Positions 28,041 to 38,547 are shown, counted from the stretch's first letter. The stretch: DNA of 64,000 bases from Sutcliffiella horikoshii (GCF_019931755.1 NZ_CP082918.1:1778001-1842000), one strand, 5' to 3'. Notes: generated by a model from the sequence alone, not told the origin. Made by a program: numbers and translations.

Positions 28041-28301
28041 ATGGTGAAAATATCTGATTTTCAAACGAAAGATGTTGTTAGTGTTTCGGATGGAAAAAAA
28101 CTAGGCAATATTGGTGATATAGATATAAATTTAACAAATGGGAAAATTGAGGCGATCATTATTACCGGTGGCGGAAAAATGCTTGGTTTTTTCGGAAAAG
28201 ATGAGGAAGTCGTTATCCCATGGCGTAACATCGTCAAAATTGGTGCAGATGTCATTCTTGTGCGCTATCAAACAAAGGTAGAGACCGCATATGAGGAATG
28301 A
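28041..28301 (+). CDS. ylmC: YlmC/YmxH family PRC-barrel protein
   Basis: 86 residues forming a PRC-barrel-like beta fold, with KKLGNIGDIDINLTNGKI and VVIPWRNIVKIGADVILV. Conserved sporulation-associated gene of unknown function located right after sigG. The ATG at 28041 is seven bases from GGGGG; the ATG at 28035 is too close. B. subtilis has ylmA between sigG and ylmC, missing here. Confidence 0.8.
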   Translation: MVKISDFQTKDVVSVSDGKKLGNIGDIDINLTNGKIEAIIITGGGKMLGFFGKDEEVVIPWRNIVKIGADVILVRYQTKVETAYEE

Positions 28302-28405
28302 TGCGCGAAAATTACTGTCGAAAGGGACAATATAATTCAAAGTTAGTAGAAAAATGTGGTACAATATGAAAGAATATGAGTGTAACAATAAAGAAGGTGT
28401 CATAA

Positions 28406-29239
28406 ATGACGGAGCCATTTGTTCTGGAACAAGAACAAGCACTGTCCCTCCCTGCTTGGAAAGAGAAAGCTTCCAACCTAATTGTCGGATTTACGACGAA
28501 AAATGGAGGAGTCAGTGAAGGACAATTCAGTACATTGAATATGGGGTTGCATGTCAATGATTCAGATGAGGCTGTTTGTCAAAATAAAGAAGTTTTGGCA
28601 AGTCTTTTGAATATGCCTACAGAGAATTGGGTAGGATGCGACCAAACACATGAAGAGAAAATCTTAAAAGTAAACAAGGATGATAAAGGTAAAGGTGTAT
28701 ATTCTTACAGTACTGCTTTGGCAGGAACAGACGGCATTTATACAAATTGTGAAGATATTTTATTAACACTTTGTTTTGCTGATTGTGTGCCATTGTACTT
28801 TTATTCCAAGGAGCATTCTCTTGTTGGAATTGCTCATGCCGGCTGGAAAGGCACCGTGAAAAATATTGGCGGTCACATGATCAAACGATGGGTGGAGGAT
28901 GGCGTTAACATTGAAACTATTCATGTAGCCATTGGACCTGCAATATCGGAAAAAGAATATATTGTGGATGATTATGTTGTCAATAGAGTAGAGGATGCAC
29001 TTCCTGGTGTAGAAAAGGATAAATACATGAAAGAAGTTTCAAGCGGGCAGTATGCTCTTGACCTTAAAAAAGTAAATTGCGAACTTCTTTTGCAAGCTGG
29101 TGTGAATGAGAAAAACATTCTTTGCAGCTCTTTTTGTACAAGCTCTGATGAATCCTTATTCTTTTCCCATCGTCGGGATAAAGGGAAAACAGGAAGGATG
29201 ATGAGTTTTATCGGTTTGAAAGGAGCAGATTTTTCATGA
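28406..29239 (+). CDS. ylmD: YlmD/PgeF family multicopper-oxidase-like protein
   Basis: 277 residues. Metal-binding and active-site signatures GCDQTHEEKIL, CFADCVPLYFY and GIAHAGWKGTVKNI identify the YfiH/PgeF family, reported both as a peptidoglycan editing factor and as a purine nucleoside phosphorylase/adenosine deaminase. AAGAAGGTG ribosome site. Its stop overlaps the ylmE start. Confidence 0.9.
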   Translation: MTEPFVLEQEQALSLPAWKEKASNLIVGFTTKNGGVSEGQFSTLNMGLHVNDSDEAVCQNKEVLASLLNMPTENWVGCDQTHEEKILKVNKDDKGKGVYSYSTALAGTDGIYTNCEDILLTLCFADCVPLYFYSKEHSLVGIAHAGWKGTVKNIGGHMIKRWVEDGVNIETIHVAIGPAISEKEYIVDDYVVNRVEDALPGVEKDKYMKEVSSGQYALDLKKVNCELLLQAGVNEKNILCSSFCTSSDESLFFSHRRDKGKTGRMMSFIGLKGADFS

Positions 29240-29922
29240 ACCAACAATCAGTTGAATGGAATCTTTCTGAAATTCAGCAAAATATAAAAAATGCCTGTGG
29301 CCGTGCCAATCGTTCAGTAGAAGAGGTCAAAATTATTGCCGTAACAAAATATGTATCAACAGAGCGCGCTCAAGAGGCCATTAACTCAGGTGTAAAACAT
29401 CTTGGCGAAAATCGGGATGATGGGTTTTTAAAGAAATGGGATGCGATTTCCAATAACGCAACGTGGCATTTCATCGGCACTTTACAATCTAAAAAAGTGA
29501 AAAATATCATTGATAAAGTGGATTATATTCACTCCTTGGACCGCAAGTCCCTAGCAGAAGAAATACATAAAAGGGCAGAAAAAATCGTTAAATGCTTTAT
29601 TCAAGTAAACGTGTCAGGGGAAGATTCCAAGCATGGGCTGAAGCCGGAAGAAGTTCCGGGATTTGTAAAAACGCTCTCAGACTTCCATAACATTCAAATC
29701 GTCGGATTAATGACAATGGCTCCTTTTAATGAGGAAGAAGAAATGTTACGAAACTGCTTCCGCGGATTGAAGTCTCTGCAACAAGAAATTCAATCGATGA
29801 ACCTTCCGTTTGCGCCATGTACAGAACTGTCCATGGGGATGTCCAATGACTACAAGATTGCCATCGAAGAAGGTGCAACATTCGTCCGAATCGGAAGTGC
29901 GCTTGTAGGAAACGAACAATAA
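29236..29922 (+). CDS. ylmE: Pyridoxal-phosphate homeostasis protein YlmE (YggS/PLPBP family)
   Basis: 228 residues, a single alanine-racemase-like TIM barrel. The PLP lysine is expected at K38 in IIAVTKYV; LGENRDDGF, WHFIGTLQSKKVK and ELSMGMSNDYKIAIEEGATFVRIGSALVG are family signatures. It buffers PLP and affects amino-acid pools. Overlaps ylmD by four bases. Confidence 0.92.
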   Translation: MNQQSVEWNLSEIQQNIKNACGRANRSVEEVKIIAVTKYVSTERAQEAINSGVKHLGENRDDGFLKKWDAISNNATWHFIGTLQSKKVKNIIDKVDYIHSLDRKSLAEEIHKRAEKIVKCFIQVNVSGEDSKHGLKPEEVPGFVKTLSDFHNIQIVGLMTMAPFNEEEEMLRNCFRGLKSLQQEIQSMNLPFAPCTELSMGMSNDYKIAIEEGATFVRIGSALVGNEQ

Positions 29923-29938
29923 TTTGGAGGTGTGAGGT

Positions 29939-30406
29939 ATGACGATAAAATCAAAATTCAAAAGTTTTTTTGCCTTAGATGATGAAGAATATGAGTACAA
30001 AGAATCGGAAGTATACGAAGAAGAAGAGGAAATGGTAGAGGAGCCGAGAAGAACAAGGTCCGGCACCACACAACCAGCTTCTAGACAAAACGTTGTCAGT
30101 CTGCAAAGTGTACAGAAGACATCCAAAGTGGTTCTCTATGAACCTAGATCCTATTCCGAAGCACAAGATGTTGCCGACCATTTAAAGAACCGACGCGCAA
30201 TCATCGTCAACTTGCAGCGAATTGATATGGATCAAGCAAAAAGGATCGTAGATTTCCTAAGTGGCACCGTATACGCCATTGGTGGAGATATCCAGCGCAT
30301 CGGACAGAATATTTTCCTATGCACTCCCGATAATGTGGATGTATCTGGGTCTATTTCAGAAATTATGCAGCAAGAACAGGAAGAATATACAGACAAGAGG
30401 TGGTAG
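29939..30406 (+). CDS. sepF: Cell division protein SepF
   Basis: 155 residues: N-terminal amphipathic membrane-binding helix ([13 protein letters not shown]), an acidic linker, and a C-terminal SepF domain (about 65-145) with [11 protein letters not shown] and [18 protein letters not shown]. It bundles FtsZ and anchors it to the membrane, partly redundant with FtsA. GGAGGTGTGAGG ribosome site. Confidence 0.95.
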   Translation: MTIKSKFKSFFALDDEEYEYKESEVYEEEEEMVEEPRRTRSGTTQPASRQNVVSLQSVQKTSKVVLYEPRSYSEAQDVADHLKNRRAIIVNLQRIDMDQAKRIVDFLSGTVYAIGGDIQRIGQNIFLCTPDNVDVSGSISEIMQQEQEEYTDKRW

Positions 30407-30412
30407 AGGTAC

Positions 30413-30682
30413 ATGGTGGTATTTTTTAATTTACTCAACCAATTAGTTACTATTTATACGATAGCTTTAATAATCTATATTTTTATGTCTTGGTTTCCTG
30501 GAGCCAGGGAATCATCCTTTGGGAGAATTTTAGGCAGAATATGCGAGCCCTACCTAGACATGTTCCGCCGTATCATTCCGCCGCTTGGAATGATTGACAT
30601 TTCTCCAATTGTCGCTATTTTCGTTTTGCGATATGCGGTATTAGGACTTGCAGCATTATTTAGAATGCTGGGCTTATATTAA
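30413..30682 (+). CDS. ylmG: YggT family membrane protein YlmG
   Basis: 89 residues with two membrane helices (about 8-28 and 62-85) flanking the conserved [24 protein letters not shown] segment. Conserved in the sepF neighbourhood; suggested roles in membrane organisation or osmotic response are not proven. Six bases after sepF; AGAGGTAC acts as ribosome site. Confidence 0.9.
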   Translation: MVVFFNLLNQLVTIYTIALIIYIFMSWFPGARESSFGRILGRICEPYLDMFRRIIPPLGMIDISPIVAIFVLRYAVLGLAALFRMLGLY

Positions 30683-30748
30683 TACTAAAGCAGGGAATCT
30701 CGACTTTAACGGGTTTCCCTTCTTAACTTTTTGTAAGAGTAGAGTGAT

Positions 30749-31525
30749 ATGATGAGTATTTATCAACATTTTCGACAAGAAGAGCATGATTTTATTGATC
30801 AAGTATTGGAATGGAAGGATACCGTTATGGAACAGTATGCTTCCAAACTTACGGACTTCCTTGACCCCCGTGAGCAGGAAATTGTAAAGAGTGTTGTTGG
30901 CAATAATGAGGATGTAAAACTTGCTTTCCATGGTGGAGCGAATGGTGCCGAAAGAAAGCGCGCCCTCTTGTATCCTCCCTACCTCGAACCCACTGTAGAA
31001 GATTTCCAATTAAAAGCTTATGAACTTTCCTACCCCGAAAAGTTTGTGAAAATTGAACACCGCCAAGTGCTTGGATCCTTGATGGGAATCGGTCTAAAAA
31101 GAAGCAAATTTGGTGATATTTATTTTCATGATGCGACTATCCAAATGGTACTGAGCGCTGAAGTCAGTGCTTTTGTTGAGATGCAATTACAAGAAGTAGG
31201 GAAAGTGAAAGTGTCCTTGAATGAGATGCCTCTTGAGGGTTTAAAGTCTACCGAAACAAGCTGGGAGGAAGCTTCTACGACTGCTGCATCCCTACGATTG
31301 GATGTTATGATTGCGTCCATCTACAATCTTTCCAGACAAAAGGCGCAATTATTGATTGGTGCCAAGAAGGTGAAGATTAATTGGAAGCTTGTTGAACAGA
31401 CAGCCTTTGAATGTCAGGAAGGGGACATCCTTTCTGTAAGGGGATTTGGTAGAAGTAAACTTGTTACTGTAGATGGGAAAACCAAGAAAGACAAATGGAG
31501 AATTATTGTAGGAAAACAAAAATAA
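30749..31525 (+). CDS. ylmH: S4-domain RNA-binding protein YlmH
   Basis: 258 residues. N-terminal YlmH domain and C-terminal S4 RNA-binding domain (about 183-245) with RLDVMIASIYNLSRQKAQLLIGAKKVKIN in two parts. Homologues act in ribosome quality control, recycling peptidyl-tRNA-stalled large subunits; rqcH in the same window works in a parallel pathway. Start at 30749, with another ATG next to it. Confidence 0.9.
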   Translation: MMSIYQHFRQEEHDFIDQVLEWKDTVMEQYASKLTDFLDPREQEIVKSVVGNNEDVKLAFHGGANGAERKRALLYPPYLEPTVEDFQLKAYELSYPEKFVKIEHRQVLGSLMGIGLKRSKFGDIYFHDATIQMVLSAEVSAFVEMQLQEVGKVKVSLNEMPLEGLKSTETSWEEASTTAASLRLDVMIASIYNLSRQKAQLLIGAKKVKINWKLVEQTAFECQEGDILSVRGFGRSKLVTVDGKTKKDKWRIIVGKQK

Positions 31526-31604
31526 TTTTTTGTTCGGCAGGAAAACAAGAGAGCATGTCGAATAATGTTAAGTAACAGTAGAGATTTTAATGGAGGTGGC
31601 ATCA

Positions 31605-32105
31605 ATGCCCTTAACACCACTTGATATTCACAATAAAGAGTTTAACAAGGCTTTTCGCGGCTACGATGAAGATGAAGTAAATGAATTTCTTGACCAGGTA
31701 ATCAAGGACTATGAAATGATTCTGCGTGAAAAGAAAGAGCATGAGGAAAAGGCCAAAGAATTGAATGACCGTTTGTCTCACTTTAACACGATTGAAGAAA
31801 CATTAAATAAGTCCATTCTGGTGGCACAAGAATCCGCAGAGGATGTCAGAAGAAATGCCCAGAAAGAAGCAAAACTGATTATCAAGGAAGCGGAAAAAAA
31901 TGCAGACCGTATCATCAATGAATCTTTATTAAAATCAAGAAAGCTGCAAGTGGAAATAGATGAATTGAAGAAGCAATCAAAAATCTTCCGCAACCGCTTC
32001 AAGATGCTTGTTGAAGCGCAGTTGGAGCTAATCGACAACGATGACTGGGAACACTTAATGGAATATGAAGAAAAAGATAAAGAATTAGAAGAAAGTGGAG
32101 TATAA
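31605..32105 (+). CDS. divIVA: Cell division initiation protein DivIVA
   Basis: 166 residues. Membrane-binding N-terminus [17 protein letters not shown] with the [15 protein letters not shown] coiled-coil start, then a long coiled coil to about 150. It senses negative membrane curvature at poles and septa and recruits MinJ and sporulation proteins. GGAGGTGG ribosome site supports the ATG at 31605. Confidence 0.96.
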   Translation: MPLTPLDIHNKEFNKAFRGYDEDEVNEFLDQVIKDYEMILREKKEHEEKAKELNDRLSHFNTIEETLNKSILVAQESAEDVRRNAQKEAKLIIKEAEKNADRIINESLLKSRKLQVEIDELKKQSKIFRNRFKMLVEAQLELIDNDDWEHLMEYEEKDKELEESGV

Positions 32106-32107
32106 CC

Positions 32108-32137
32108 TTGACGATATAAGGTTATATTCAGTATAAT
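32108..32137 (+). promoter_or_regulatory. ileS promoter
   Basis: TTGACG (32108-32113) and TATAAT (32132-32137), 18-bp spacer, just after divIVA. It drives the T-box leader and ileS. Confidence 0.8.
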
Positions 32138-32204
32138 AACGAAACAAATCAAAGTTTTTTCATACAATAAACAAATGCACTTATTTTTTATAAACATATT
32201 AAAG

Positions 32205-32457
32205 CGTCGATAGGGACAGTAGTTTCTCTTACCACTTATTATAGCGAACCGGGGTCGGTGAAAGCCCGGTATAAGAAGAGAAGTGAAAATCACCCTAGAG
32301 CACAGGACTGAACGCAGATTGCCTGTAAGTCTTGTCGTCACATTCACGTTACGAATGCTAAAGCGGACTGAAACTGCCATCAAGCAGCTACGTCAATTTA
32401 GGGTGGTACCACGGGAGATCCTCTCGTCCCTTTCATGGGATGAGGGGATTTTTTTAT
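32205..32457 (+). promoter_or_regulatory. T-box leader of ileS
   Basis: Contains the T-box AGGGTGGTACCACG (32400-32413) that binds uncharged tRNA acceptor ends, a stem-I terminal region around GGTGAAAGCCCGGT, and a probable specifier ATC (Ile) at 32289-32291 within GTGAAAATCACC. It ends with a terminator stem ATCCTCTCGTCCC/GGGATGAGGGGAT and a T-run. Uncharged tRNA-Ile should favour antitermination. Confidence 0.93.
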
Positions 32458-32485
32458 TTGTTTCTAAGTTTTAAAGATTTTCTAG

Positions 32486-32610
32486 CTGTTGATTGGAGCA
32501 CAGGGCGAAGACTCCTGAGGGAGATAGCGCTAGGTGGAGACCCCGCAGGCTTGCCGAGGAGGCTCCAGCAGCGCCCCTAGGAAAGCGAAGCCCAGTGCGG
32601 AAATCAACAG
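32486..32610 (+). repeat. GC-rich hairpin repeat, copy 4 (ileS leader)
   Basis: 125 bp, CTGTTGATT…AATCAACAG termini, nearly identical to copy 3. It lies between the T-box terminator and the ileS ribosome site, so it is transcribed in the ileS mRNA. Confidence 0.85.
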
Positions 32611-32672
32611 CGGTGTATATCAGTACCTTTATTTTATGAAAAAACAAAAATGTGAAAGTTGGAGGAAAGACC

Positions 32673-35441
32673 ATGGAATACAAAGATACGTTATTAATGC
32701 CTAAAACCGAATTCCCAATGCGCGGAAACCTACCAAACCGCGAACCACAACTACAACAAAAATGGGACGAAATGGACATCTACAAAAAAGTGCAAGAACG
32801 CACTAAAGATCGCCCGATGTACGTCTTACATGACGGACCTCCATACGCAAACGGAGACATCCATATGGGTCACGCACTCAACAAAGTACTAAAAGATTTC
32901 ATCGTCCGCTACAAATCCATGAGCGGCTACCATGCGCCATATGTTCCTGGTTGGGATACACACGGTCTGCCAATCGAAACAGCACTAACAAAGAACAAAA
33001 AAGTAAAACGCAAAGAAATGTCCGTAGCAGACTTCCGTAAATTATGTGAAGAATATGCATATGACCAAGTTGATCGCCAACGTGAACAATTTATGCGCCT
33101 TGGTGTACGCGGTGACTGGTTCAATCCATATATCACACTAAAACCTGAATATGAAGCACAACAGATCAAAGTTTTTGGTGAAATGGCGAAAAACGGATTA
33201 ATCTATAAAGGCTTGAAGCCGGTTTATTGGTCTCCTTCAAGTGAATCTGCACTTGCAGAAGCGGAAATCGAATATCAAGATAAGCGCTCTCCTTCTATCT
33301 ATGTAGCCTTTAAGGTTGAAGACGGAAAAGGAGTGTTAGATGGTTCTGAAAGCTTCATCATCTGGACGACTACTCCTTGGACAATTCCTGCTAACCTTGG
33401 AATTGCCGTGCATGCAGATTTAGATTACAGTGTTGTCGAAGTAAATGGCAGCAAGTTCATCATTGCTGCAGAACTTTTTGAAACTGTATCTAAGACACTT
33501 GAGTGGGAAGATGCAAAAGTTGTGAAAACACTTAAAGGGGCAGAACTAGAGCATGTAGTTGCGAAACATCCTTTATATGACCGCACTTCTTTAGTAATGC
33601 TTGGTGATCATGTAACGACTGACGCAGGAACGGGCTGTGTTCATACTGCACCAGGTCACGGGGAAGACGACTTTATCATCGGAAAGAAATATGGTCTTGA
33701 CGTATTGTGCCCGGTGGATGCAAAAGGAAATATGACAGAAGAAGCACCAGGGTTTGAAGGACTGTTCTATGACGAGGCAAACAAGCCAATCACAGAAAAA
33801 CTTCAAGAAGCTGGCGCACTGTTAAAATTAAACTTTATCACACACTCCTATCCGCATGACTGGCGTACAAAAAAGCCGACGATTTTCCGTGCAACAGCAC
33901 AATGGTTTGCTTCCATCGATAAAATCAGGGACCAATTGCTTGAGGCAGTAGCTGAAACAAAGTGGGTTCCAGCATGGGGAGAAACTCGTCTTTATAACAT
34001 GGTACGTGACCGTGGAGACTGGTGTATTTCTCGTCAACGTGCATGGGGAGTACCAATTCCTGTGTTCTATGCAGAAAACGGCCAGGAAATCATCACAGAC
34101 GAAACGATCGATCATGTATCTGCCCTGTTCAGAGAGCATGGATCTAACATCTGGTTTGAAAAAGAAGCAAAAGACTTGCTTCCAGAAGGATTCACACATG
34201 AAGGCAGTCCTAATGGTACTTTCTTCAAAGAGATGGACATCATGGATGTATGGTTTGATTCCGGTTCTTCCCATCAATCCGTTCTAGAGGAAAGAGACGA
34301 CCTGCAACGTCCTGCTGACCTTTACCTTGAAGGTTCTGACCAATATCGCGGATGGTTCAACTCTTCCTTGACGACAAGTGTAGCTGTAACAGGAAAGGCT
34401 CCTTATAAAGGAATCTTGAGTCACGGTTTCGCACTTGATGGCGAAGGGCGCAAGATGAGTAAATCACTAGGTAACGTAGTTCTTCCATCTAAAGTAATGA
34501 ACCAACTTGGTGCAGATATTCTTCGTTTATGGGTAGCTTCTGTTGATTATCAATCTGACGTGAGAGTGTCTGATAACATCTTAAAGCAAGTAGCTGAAGT
34601 GTACCGTAAAATCCGTAACACATTCCGCTTCCTGCTTGGTAACCTTGCTGACTTTGATCCAACCGTAAATGCTGTAGACGTGAAGGATCTTCGCGAAGTA
34701 GACCGCTACATGATGGTCAAACTGAACAACTTGATCACGAAAGTGAAAAAATCCTATGAAGATTACGAGTTTGCTGGCATCTATCATGCTGTTCACAACT
34801 TCTGCACAATTGAATTGAGTTCATTCTATCTTGACTTTGCTAAAGATATTCTTTATATCGAAGGAAAAGATCAACATGACCGCAGAGCAATCCAGACAGT
34901 TCTTTATGAGACATTGCTTGCACTTACAAAACTTGTGACACCAATTCTTCCTCATACAGCTGACGAAGTATGGTCACACATTGAGTTTGTAAAAGAAGAA
35001 AGTGTACAACTGGTTGATATGCCGGATGTATTGACTGTTGATGGTGCAGATGCGATTGAAGAAAAATGGGATAAGTTCATGGCACTTCGTGACGATGTGT
35101 TAAAAGCGCTGGAGGTTGCCCGTAACGAAAAAGTTATCGGTAAATCCCTTGCTGCAAAAATCACTCTATATCCGAATGCAGAAACGAAGGCATTGCTTGA
35201 TTCCATCAAAGAAAATGTTCAGCAACTGTTTATCGTTTCCGGCTTGGAAGTTGCTGGTGTGAAAGAAGATGCTCCAGATAATGCTCACGTATTTGAAGGA
35301 GTAGCTATCGCTGTAACACCTGCTGAAGGCGAAACATGTGACCGCTGCTGGGTTGTCACACCGACAGTTGGAGAAGATGAAGATCACCCAACACTTTGCG
35401 TTCGCTGTGCATCTGTTGTTAAAGAAAATTACACGGCATAA
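32673..35441 (+). CDS. ileS: Isoleucyl-tRNA synthetase
   Basis: 922 residues (921 in B. subtilis). HIGH motif as [11 protein letters not shown] near residue 56, KMSKS as [10 protein letters not shown] near residue 595, and a C-terminal zinc site CDRCW…CVRC. Class I synthetase charging tRNA-Ile and editing valine. TTGGAGGAAAG ribosome site; ATG at 32673 chosen over 32652 because of the family N-terminus. Confidence 0.97.
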   Translation: MEYKDTLLMPKTEFPMRGNLPNREPQLQQKWDEMDIYKKVQERTKDRPMYVLHDGPPYANGDIHMGHALNKVLKDFIVRYKSMSGYHAPYVPGWDTHGLPIETALTKNKKVKRKEMSVADFRKLCEEYAYDQVDRQREQFMRLGVRGDWFNPYITLKPEYEAQQIKVFGEMAKNGLIYKGLKPVYWSPSSESALAEAEIEYQDKRSPSIYVAFKVEDGKGVLDGSESFIIWTTTPWTIPANLGIAVHADLDYSVVEVNGSKFIIAAELFETVSKTLEWEDAKVVKTLKGAELEHVVAKHPLYDRTSLVMLGDHVTTDAGTGCVHTAPGHGEDDFIIGKKYGLDVLCPVDAKGNMTEEAPGFEGLFYDEANKPITEKLQEAGALLKLNFITHSYPHDWRTKKPTIFRATAQWFASIDKIRDQLLEAVAETKWVPAWGETRLYNMVRDRGDWCISRQRAWGVPIPVFYAENGQEIITDETIDHVSALFREHGSNIWFEKEAKDLLPEGFTHEGSPNGTFFKEMDIMDVWFDSGSSHQSVLEERDDLQRPADLYLEGSDQYRGWFNSSLTTSVAVTGKAPYKGILSHGFALDGEGRKMSKSLGNVVLPSKVMNQLGADILRLWVASVDYQSDVRVSDNILKQVAEVYRKIRNTFRFLLGNLADFDPTVNAVDVKDLREVDRYMMVKLNNLITKVKKSYEDYEFAGIYHAVHNFCTIELSSFYLDFAKDILYIEGKDQHDRRAIQTVLYETLLALTKLVTPILPHTADEVWSHIEFVKEESVQLVDMPDVLTVDGADAIEEKWDKFMALRDDVLKALEVARNEKVIGKSLAAKITLYPNAETKALLDSIKENVQQLFIVSGLEVAGVKEDAPDNAHVFEGVAIAVTPAEGETCDRCWVVTPTVGEDEDHPTLCVRCASVVKENYTA

Positions 35442-35459
35442 TATACGCTTGAAGAACGA

Positions 35460-35490
35460 AAAACCGTCGACTTTTTGTCGGCGGTTTTTT
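35460..35490 (+). terminator. Rho-independent terminator after ileS
   Basis: AACCGTCGAC/GTCGGCGGTT stem with one mismatch pair and six T. Confidence 0.85.
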
Positions 35491-35554
35491 GATTGGTTAG
35501 GAAATCATAAAATAATCAAATGCTGGAATAGTCTTCAGAGTCTTATACGTTGGG

Positions 35555-35655
35555 ATGAAGACCTCAGTGACGAAGAAAAAGGAGTAGAGAGGTCCTCATC
35601 CCCGTTATGAAGACCTCAGTGACGAAGAAAAAGGAAGAGAGAGGTCCTCATCACC
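35555..35655 (+). repeat. Two tandem 52-bp hairpin units after ileS
   Basis: Units start ATGAAGACCTC at 35555 and 35607 (52 bp apart) and close with GAGGTCCTCAT, the same unit as the five-copy array at 24802. A decayed third unit may start near 35659. The preceding 35521-35554 (TGCTGGAATAGTCTTCAGAG) resembles the sequence before the first array. Confidence 0.8.
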
Positions 35656-35659
35656 AATA

Positions 35660-35849
35660 ATAAGACCTTGTTGAAAATGAAATTTAATTTAAATGGTCAT
35701 AGATGAAGCGAAAAGGCAAGATCCGACCAAGGCCTATATACCAAAGCTATGCGAAAGGCAAGAAGCGTCCCAAGAGATTTAAATCATATTTGGAACGTGG
35801 TTTTAGGTCAGGTTGGCTATTTTGTTCTGAAATTAGAAAGTATAAATTT
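35660..35849 (+). other. Gene-free stretch with nothing recognised
   Basis: AT-rich region between the tandem units and repeat copy 5. A 62-codon open frame at 35749 has no ribosome site and runs into the repeat, so it is not called. Confidence 0.4.
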
Positions 35850-35919
35850 CTGTAGATTTCCGTTACAGGCGCTTCGCTTGCCTGCGGGCGTCTGCGCGCC
35901 TTCCACTCCAATCAACAAG
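35850..35919 (-). repeat. GC-rich hairpin repeat, copy 5 (reverse, internally deleted)
   Basis: 70 bp. The left part TTTCCGTTACAGGCGCTTCG and right part GCGCCTTCCACTCCAATCAA match the two ends of copy 1, with about 60 bp of the middle missing. Faces copy 6 across an 88-bp spacer. Confidence 0.75.
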
Positions 35920-36007
35920 GTGACTTCATTTACTTAAGGACTTGAGAGGATTGATCTATTGGAGAGGACTGGAAAAGTACAAACATTTTGTTCTCTTAGT
36001 TTCTGGC

Positions 36008-36131
36008 TGTGGATTGGAGCAAATGGCGTAGACTCCAGCGGGGGAGTAACGGCAGGTTGAGACCCCGCAACGAATTGAGGAGGCTCAAGCGCCGTCCCGC
36101 GGAAAGCGAAGCCATTTGCGAAAAGGAACAG
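36008..36131 (+). repeat. GC-rich hairpin repeat, copy 6
   Basis: CTGTGGATTGGAG…GGAACAG termini as in copy 2. Stems GCAAATGGC/GCCATTTGC, CCGCGG-type lower stem and TTGAG/CTCAA; ACGGC/GCCGT replaces AGCGC/GCGCC of copy 3. Confidence 0.8.
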
Positions 36132-36242
36132 CAACGCTTTACCACTAACCAATGGTTTATATTAAAAAGGGTGGGTGTCTTGCCCGTTTTAATAGTTGGA
36201 ACCAATCTGTCAATACTTCAGCTTTATTTACCACCCTCTATT

Positions 36243-36251
36243 TGCTATAAT
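36243..36251 (+). promoter_or_regulatory. Extended -10 promoter of lspA
   Basis: TGCTATAAT, a perfect extended -10, 39 bp before lspA; the -35 region is TTTATT. Confidence 0.55.
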
Positions 36252-36289
36252 TCTAAAGTACATATAAAAACCTGGGGGTACGTGTTAAG

Positions 36290-36757
36290 ATGTATTATCT
36301 TATTGCACTTGTAATTATCATTGTCGATCAACTAACAAAATGGTTGGTAGTAAGATATATGGAAATTGGAGAAAACATTCCGATCATACATAACTTTTTG
36401 TACTTATCTTCCCACCGCAACAGCGGTGCTGCATGGGGGATACTTGAAGGCCAGATGTACTTTTTTTACATTATTACAGTTGGTGTTGTTATTGGACTTA
36501 TCGTATACCTGCAAAAGCTGCCAAAAGATCAGCCATGGATGAAACTTGCACTAAGCCTGATGCTTGGTGGCGCCATAGGGAACTTTATCGATCGTGTATT
36601 GCACCAAGAAGTAATTGACTTTATTAACACATTCATCTTCACCTACGATTTCCCTATTTTTAATGTGGCCGATTCTGCATTAGTAATAGGCGTTGGGATT
36701 ATATTAATCTTAACGATACTTGAGGGCAAGAAAGAGAAGGAGTTATCAAAAAAATGA
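36290..36757 (+). CDS. lspA: Lipoprotein signal peptidase LspA
   Basis: 155 residues with four membrane helices. Catalytic aspartates are in [11 protein letters not shown] and [22 protein letters not shown] is also conserved. It removes signal peptides from lipid-modified prolipoproteins such as the lipoprotein at 51237-51995. B. subtilis has ylyA between ileS and lspA, absent here. Overlaps rluD by four bases. Confidence 0.95.
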   Translation: MYYLIALVIIIVDQLTKWLVVRYMEIGENIPIIHNFLYLSSHRNSGAAWGILEGQMYFFYIITVGVVIGLIVYLQKLPKDQPWMKLALSLMLGGAIGNFIDRVLHQEVIDFINTFIFTYDFPIFNVADSALVIGVGIILILTILEGKKEKELSKK

Positions 36758-37668
36758 CAGAAACAATGACGATTCAGATTGATGAATCACAGAAAAATGA
36801 CCGTATCGACAAGGTACTTTCCACTCAAAATGAAGAGTGGTCCCGTTCACAGGTCCAACAATGGATTAAAGACGGACAAATACTTGTTAACGGCGAGAAA
36901 ACGAAGCCAAATTATAAATGTAGTGTTGGTGACGATATTACGGTTACAATCCCGGAACCGGAGGCATTAGATGTCATGCCGGAAGAAATGGATCTTGATA
37001 TTTACTATGAAGATGCGGACGTTATTGTGGTCAACAAACCTCGCGGAATGGTTGTTCACCCTGCTGTTGGCCATGCATCCGGTACGCTTGTGAATGGCCT
37101 AATGGCACATTGCAAAGATCTATCAGGTATCAATGGTGTATTAAGACCGGGAATTGTCCACCGCATTGACAAGGACACTTCAGGGTTATTAATGGTCGCA
37201 AAAAATGATTTTGCACATGAAAAGCTTGTTAATCAACTAGTGGCCAAGACGGTTACAAGAAAGTATCAAGCAATCGTTCACGGAGTTATTTCCCATGATG
37301 TAGGGACGGTAGACGCGCCAATCGGCCGTGACAAAAAAGATCGCCAAGCCATGACCGTGACAAATGAAAACAGCAGAAACGCTGTGACTCACTTCCGCGT
37401 AATTGAACGATTTAAAGATTTTACACACATTGAGTGCCAGCTTGAAACAGGACGCACGCACCAAATCCGTGTGCACATGAAATATATCGGTTATCCTTTG
37501 GCAGGTGACCCGAAATACGGTCCTAAGAAATCACTTGATATAGAGGGACAGGCACTACATGCGGGTATCCTTGGATTTATTCACCCCCGTACAGAAGAAT
37601 ACATGGAATTTGAGGCGCCTAATCCGCCAGAATTCGAGCGCGTTTTAAAACATTTAAAAAACCATTGA
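36754..37668 (+). CDS. rluD: Ribosomal large subunit pseudouridine synthase RluD-type (YlyB)
   Basis: 304 residues. N-terminal S4 domain (about 15-75) and catalytic domain with [16 protein letters not shown] containing the catalytic Asp, and [13 protein letters not shown]. Makes pseudouridines in 23S rRNA. Translationally coupled to lspA. The pyr promoter overlaps its last codons. Confidence 0.93.
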   Translation: MTETMTIQIDESQKNDRIDKVLSTQNEEWSRSQVQQWIKDGQILVNGEKTKPNYKCSVGDDITVTIPEPEALDVMPEEMDLDIYYEDADVIVVNKPRGMVVHPAVGHASGTLVNGLMAHCKDLSGINGVLRPGIVHRIDKDTSGLLMVAKNDFAHEKLVNQLVAKTVTRKYQAIVHGVISHDVGTVDAPIGRDKKDRQAMTVTNENSRNAVTHFRVIERFKDFTHIECQLETGRTHQIRVHMKYIGYPLAGDPKYGPKKSLDIEGQALHAGILGFIHPRTEEYMEFEAPNPPEFERVLKHLKNH

Positions 37669-37693
37669 CAGATTAATATTATTTTGAGATAAT
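37665..37693 (+). promoter_or_regulatory. pyr operon promoter
   Basis: Perfect -35 TTGACA (37665-37670), 17-bp spacer, -10 GATAAT (37688-37693). It starts inside the rluD stop region. Confidence 0.85.
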
Positions 37694-37710
37694 CATCTCA
37701 GTTGAATAAG

Positions 37711-37836
37711 ACCTTTAAACGACAGTCCCGTGAGGCTGAGAAGGTAACGGCATATGCGAATGGAGAAGCTATAACTATAGCCATCCCTCTATTTTCGTGT
37801 ACAAAAACCTCTCATCATACGGTGAGAGGTTTTTTG
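37711..37836 (+). promoter_or_regulatory. PyrR-dependent attenuator 1 (pyrR leader)
   Basis: PyrR-binding loop ACCTTT…CAGTCCCGTGAGGCTGAG-AAGGT (37711-37745), followed by terminator AAAACCTCTCA…TGAGAGGTTTT at 37804-37836 with T-run. UMP-bound PyrR stabilises the binding hairpin and so promotes termination. Confidence 0.92.
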
Positions 37837-37875
37837 TTTCTCGTTACAAGTAAGGGCAGGAAAGGGTGAAAATAA

Positions 37876-38418
<543 letters not shown>

Positions 38419-38423
38419 ATAGA

Positions 38424-38547
38424 CCCTTTTAATTGCAGTCCCGTGAGGCTGGCAAAGGGGTAAGGTGGTTTTAGAATCCGCTGCTGGCGGATCTTCCTGG
38501 AACCTCTCTACCTCTTTGTGCCATCACGCTGCACAAAGAGTTTTTTT
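38424..38547 (+). promoter_or_regulatory. PyrR-dependent attenuator 2 (pyrR-pyrP)
   Basis: Binding loop CCCTTTT…GCAGTCCCGTGAGGCTGG-CAAAGGGG (38424-38460) and terminator CTCTTTGTGC/GCACAAAGAG with seven T (38512-38547). Confidence 0.92.

Noticed and set aside
30686..30728. Possible terminator between ylmG and ylmH
   Set aside because: Only a short GGGAA/TTTCCC pairing and a weak T-run; not convincing.
35749..35937. 62-codon frame after ileS
   Set aside because: No Shine-Dalgarno sequence, weak codon use, and its end lies in repeat copy 5.
36009..36314. 101-codon frame before lspA
   Set aside because: Mostly repeat copy 6 and overlaps the lspA promoter and start; not a gene.
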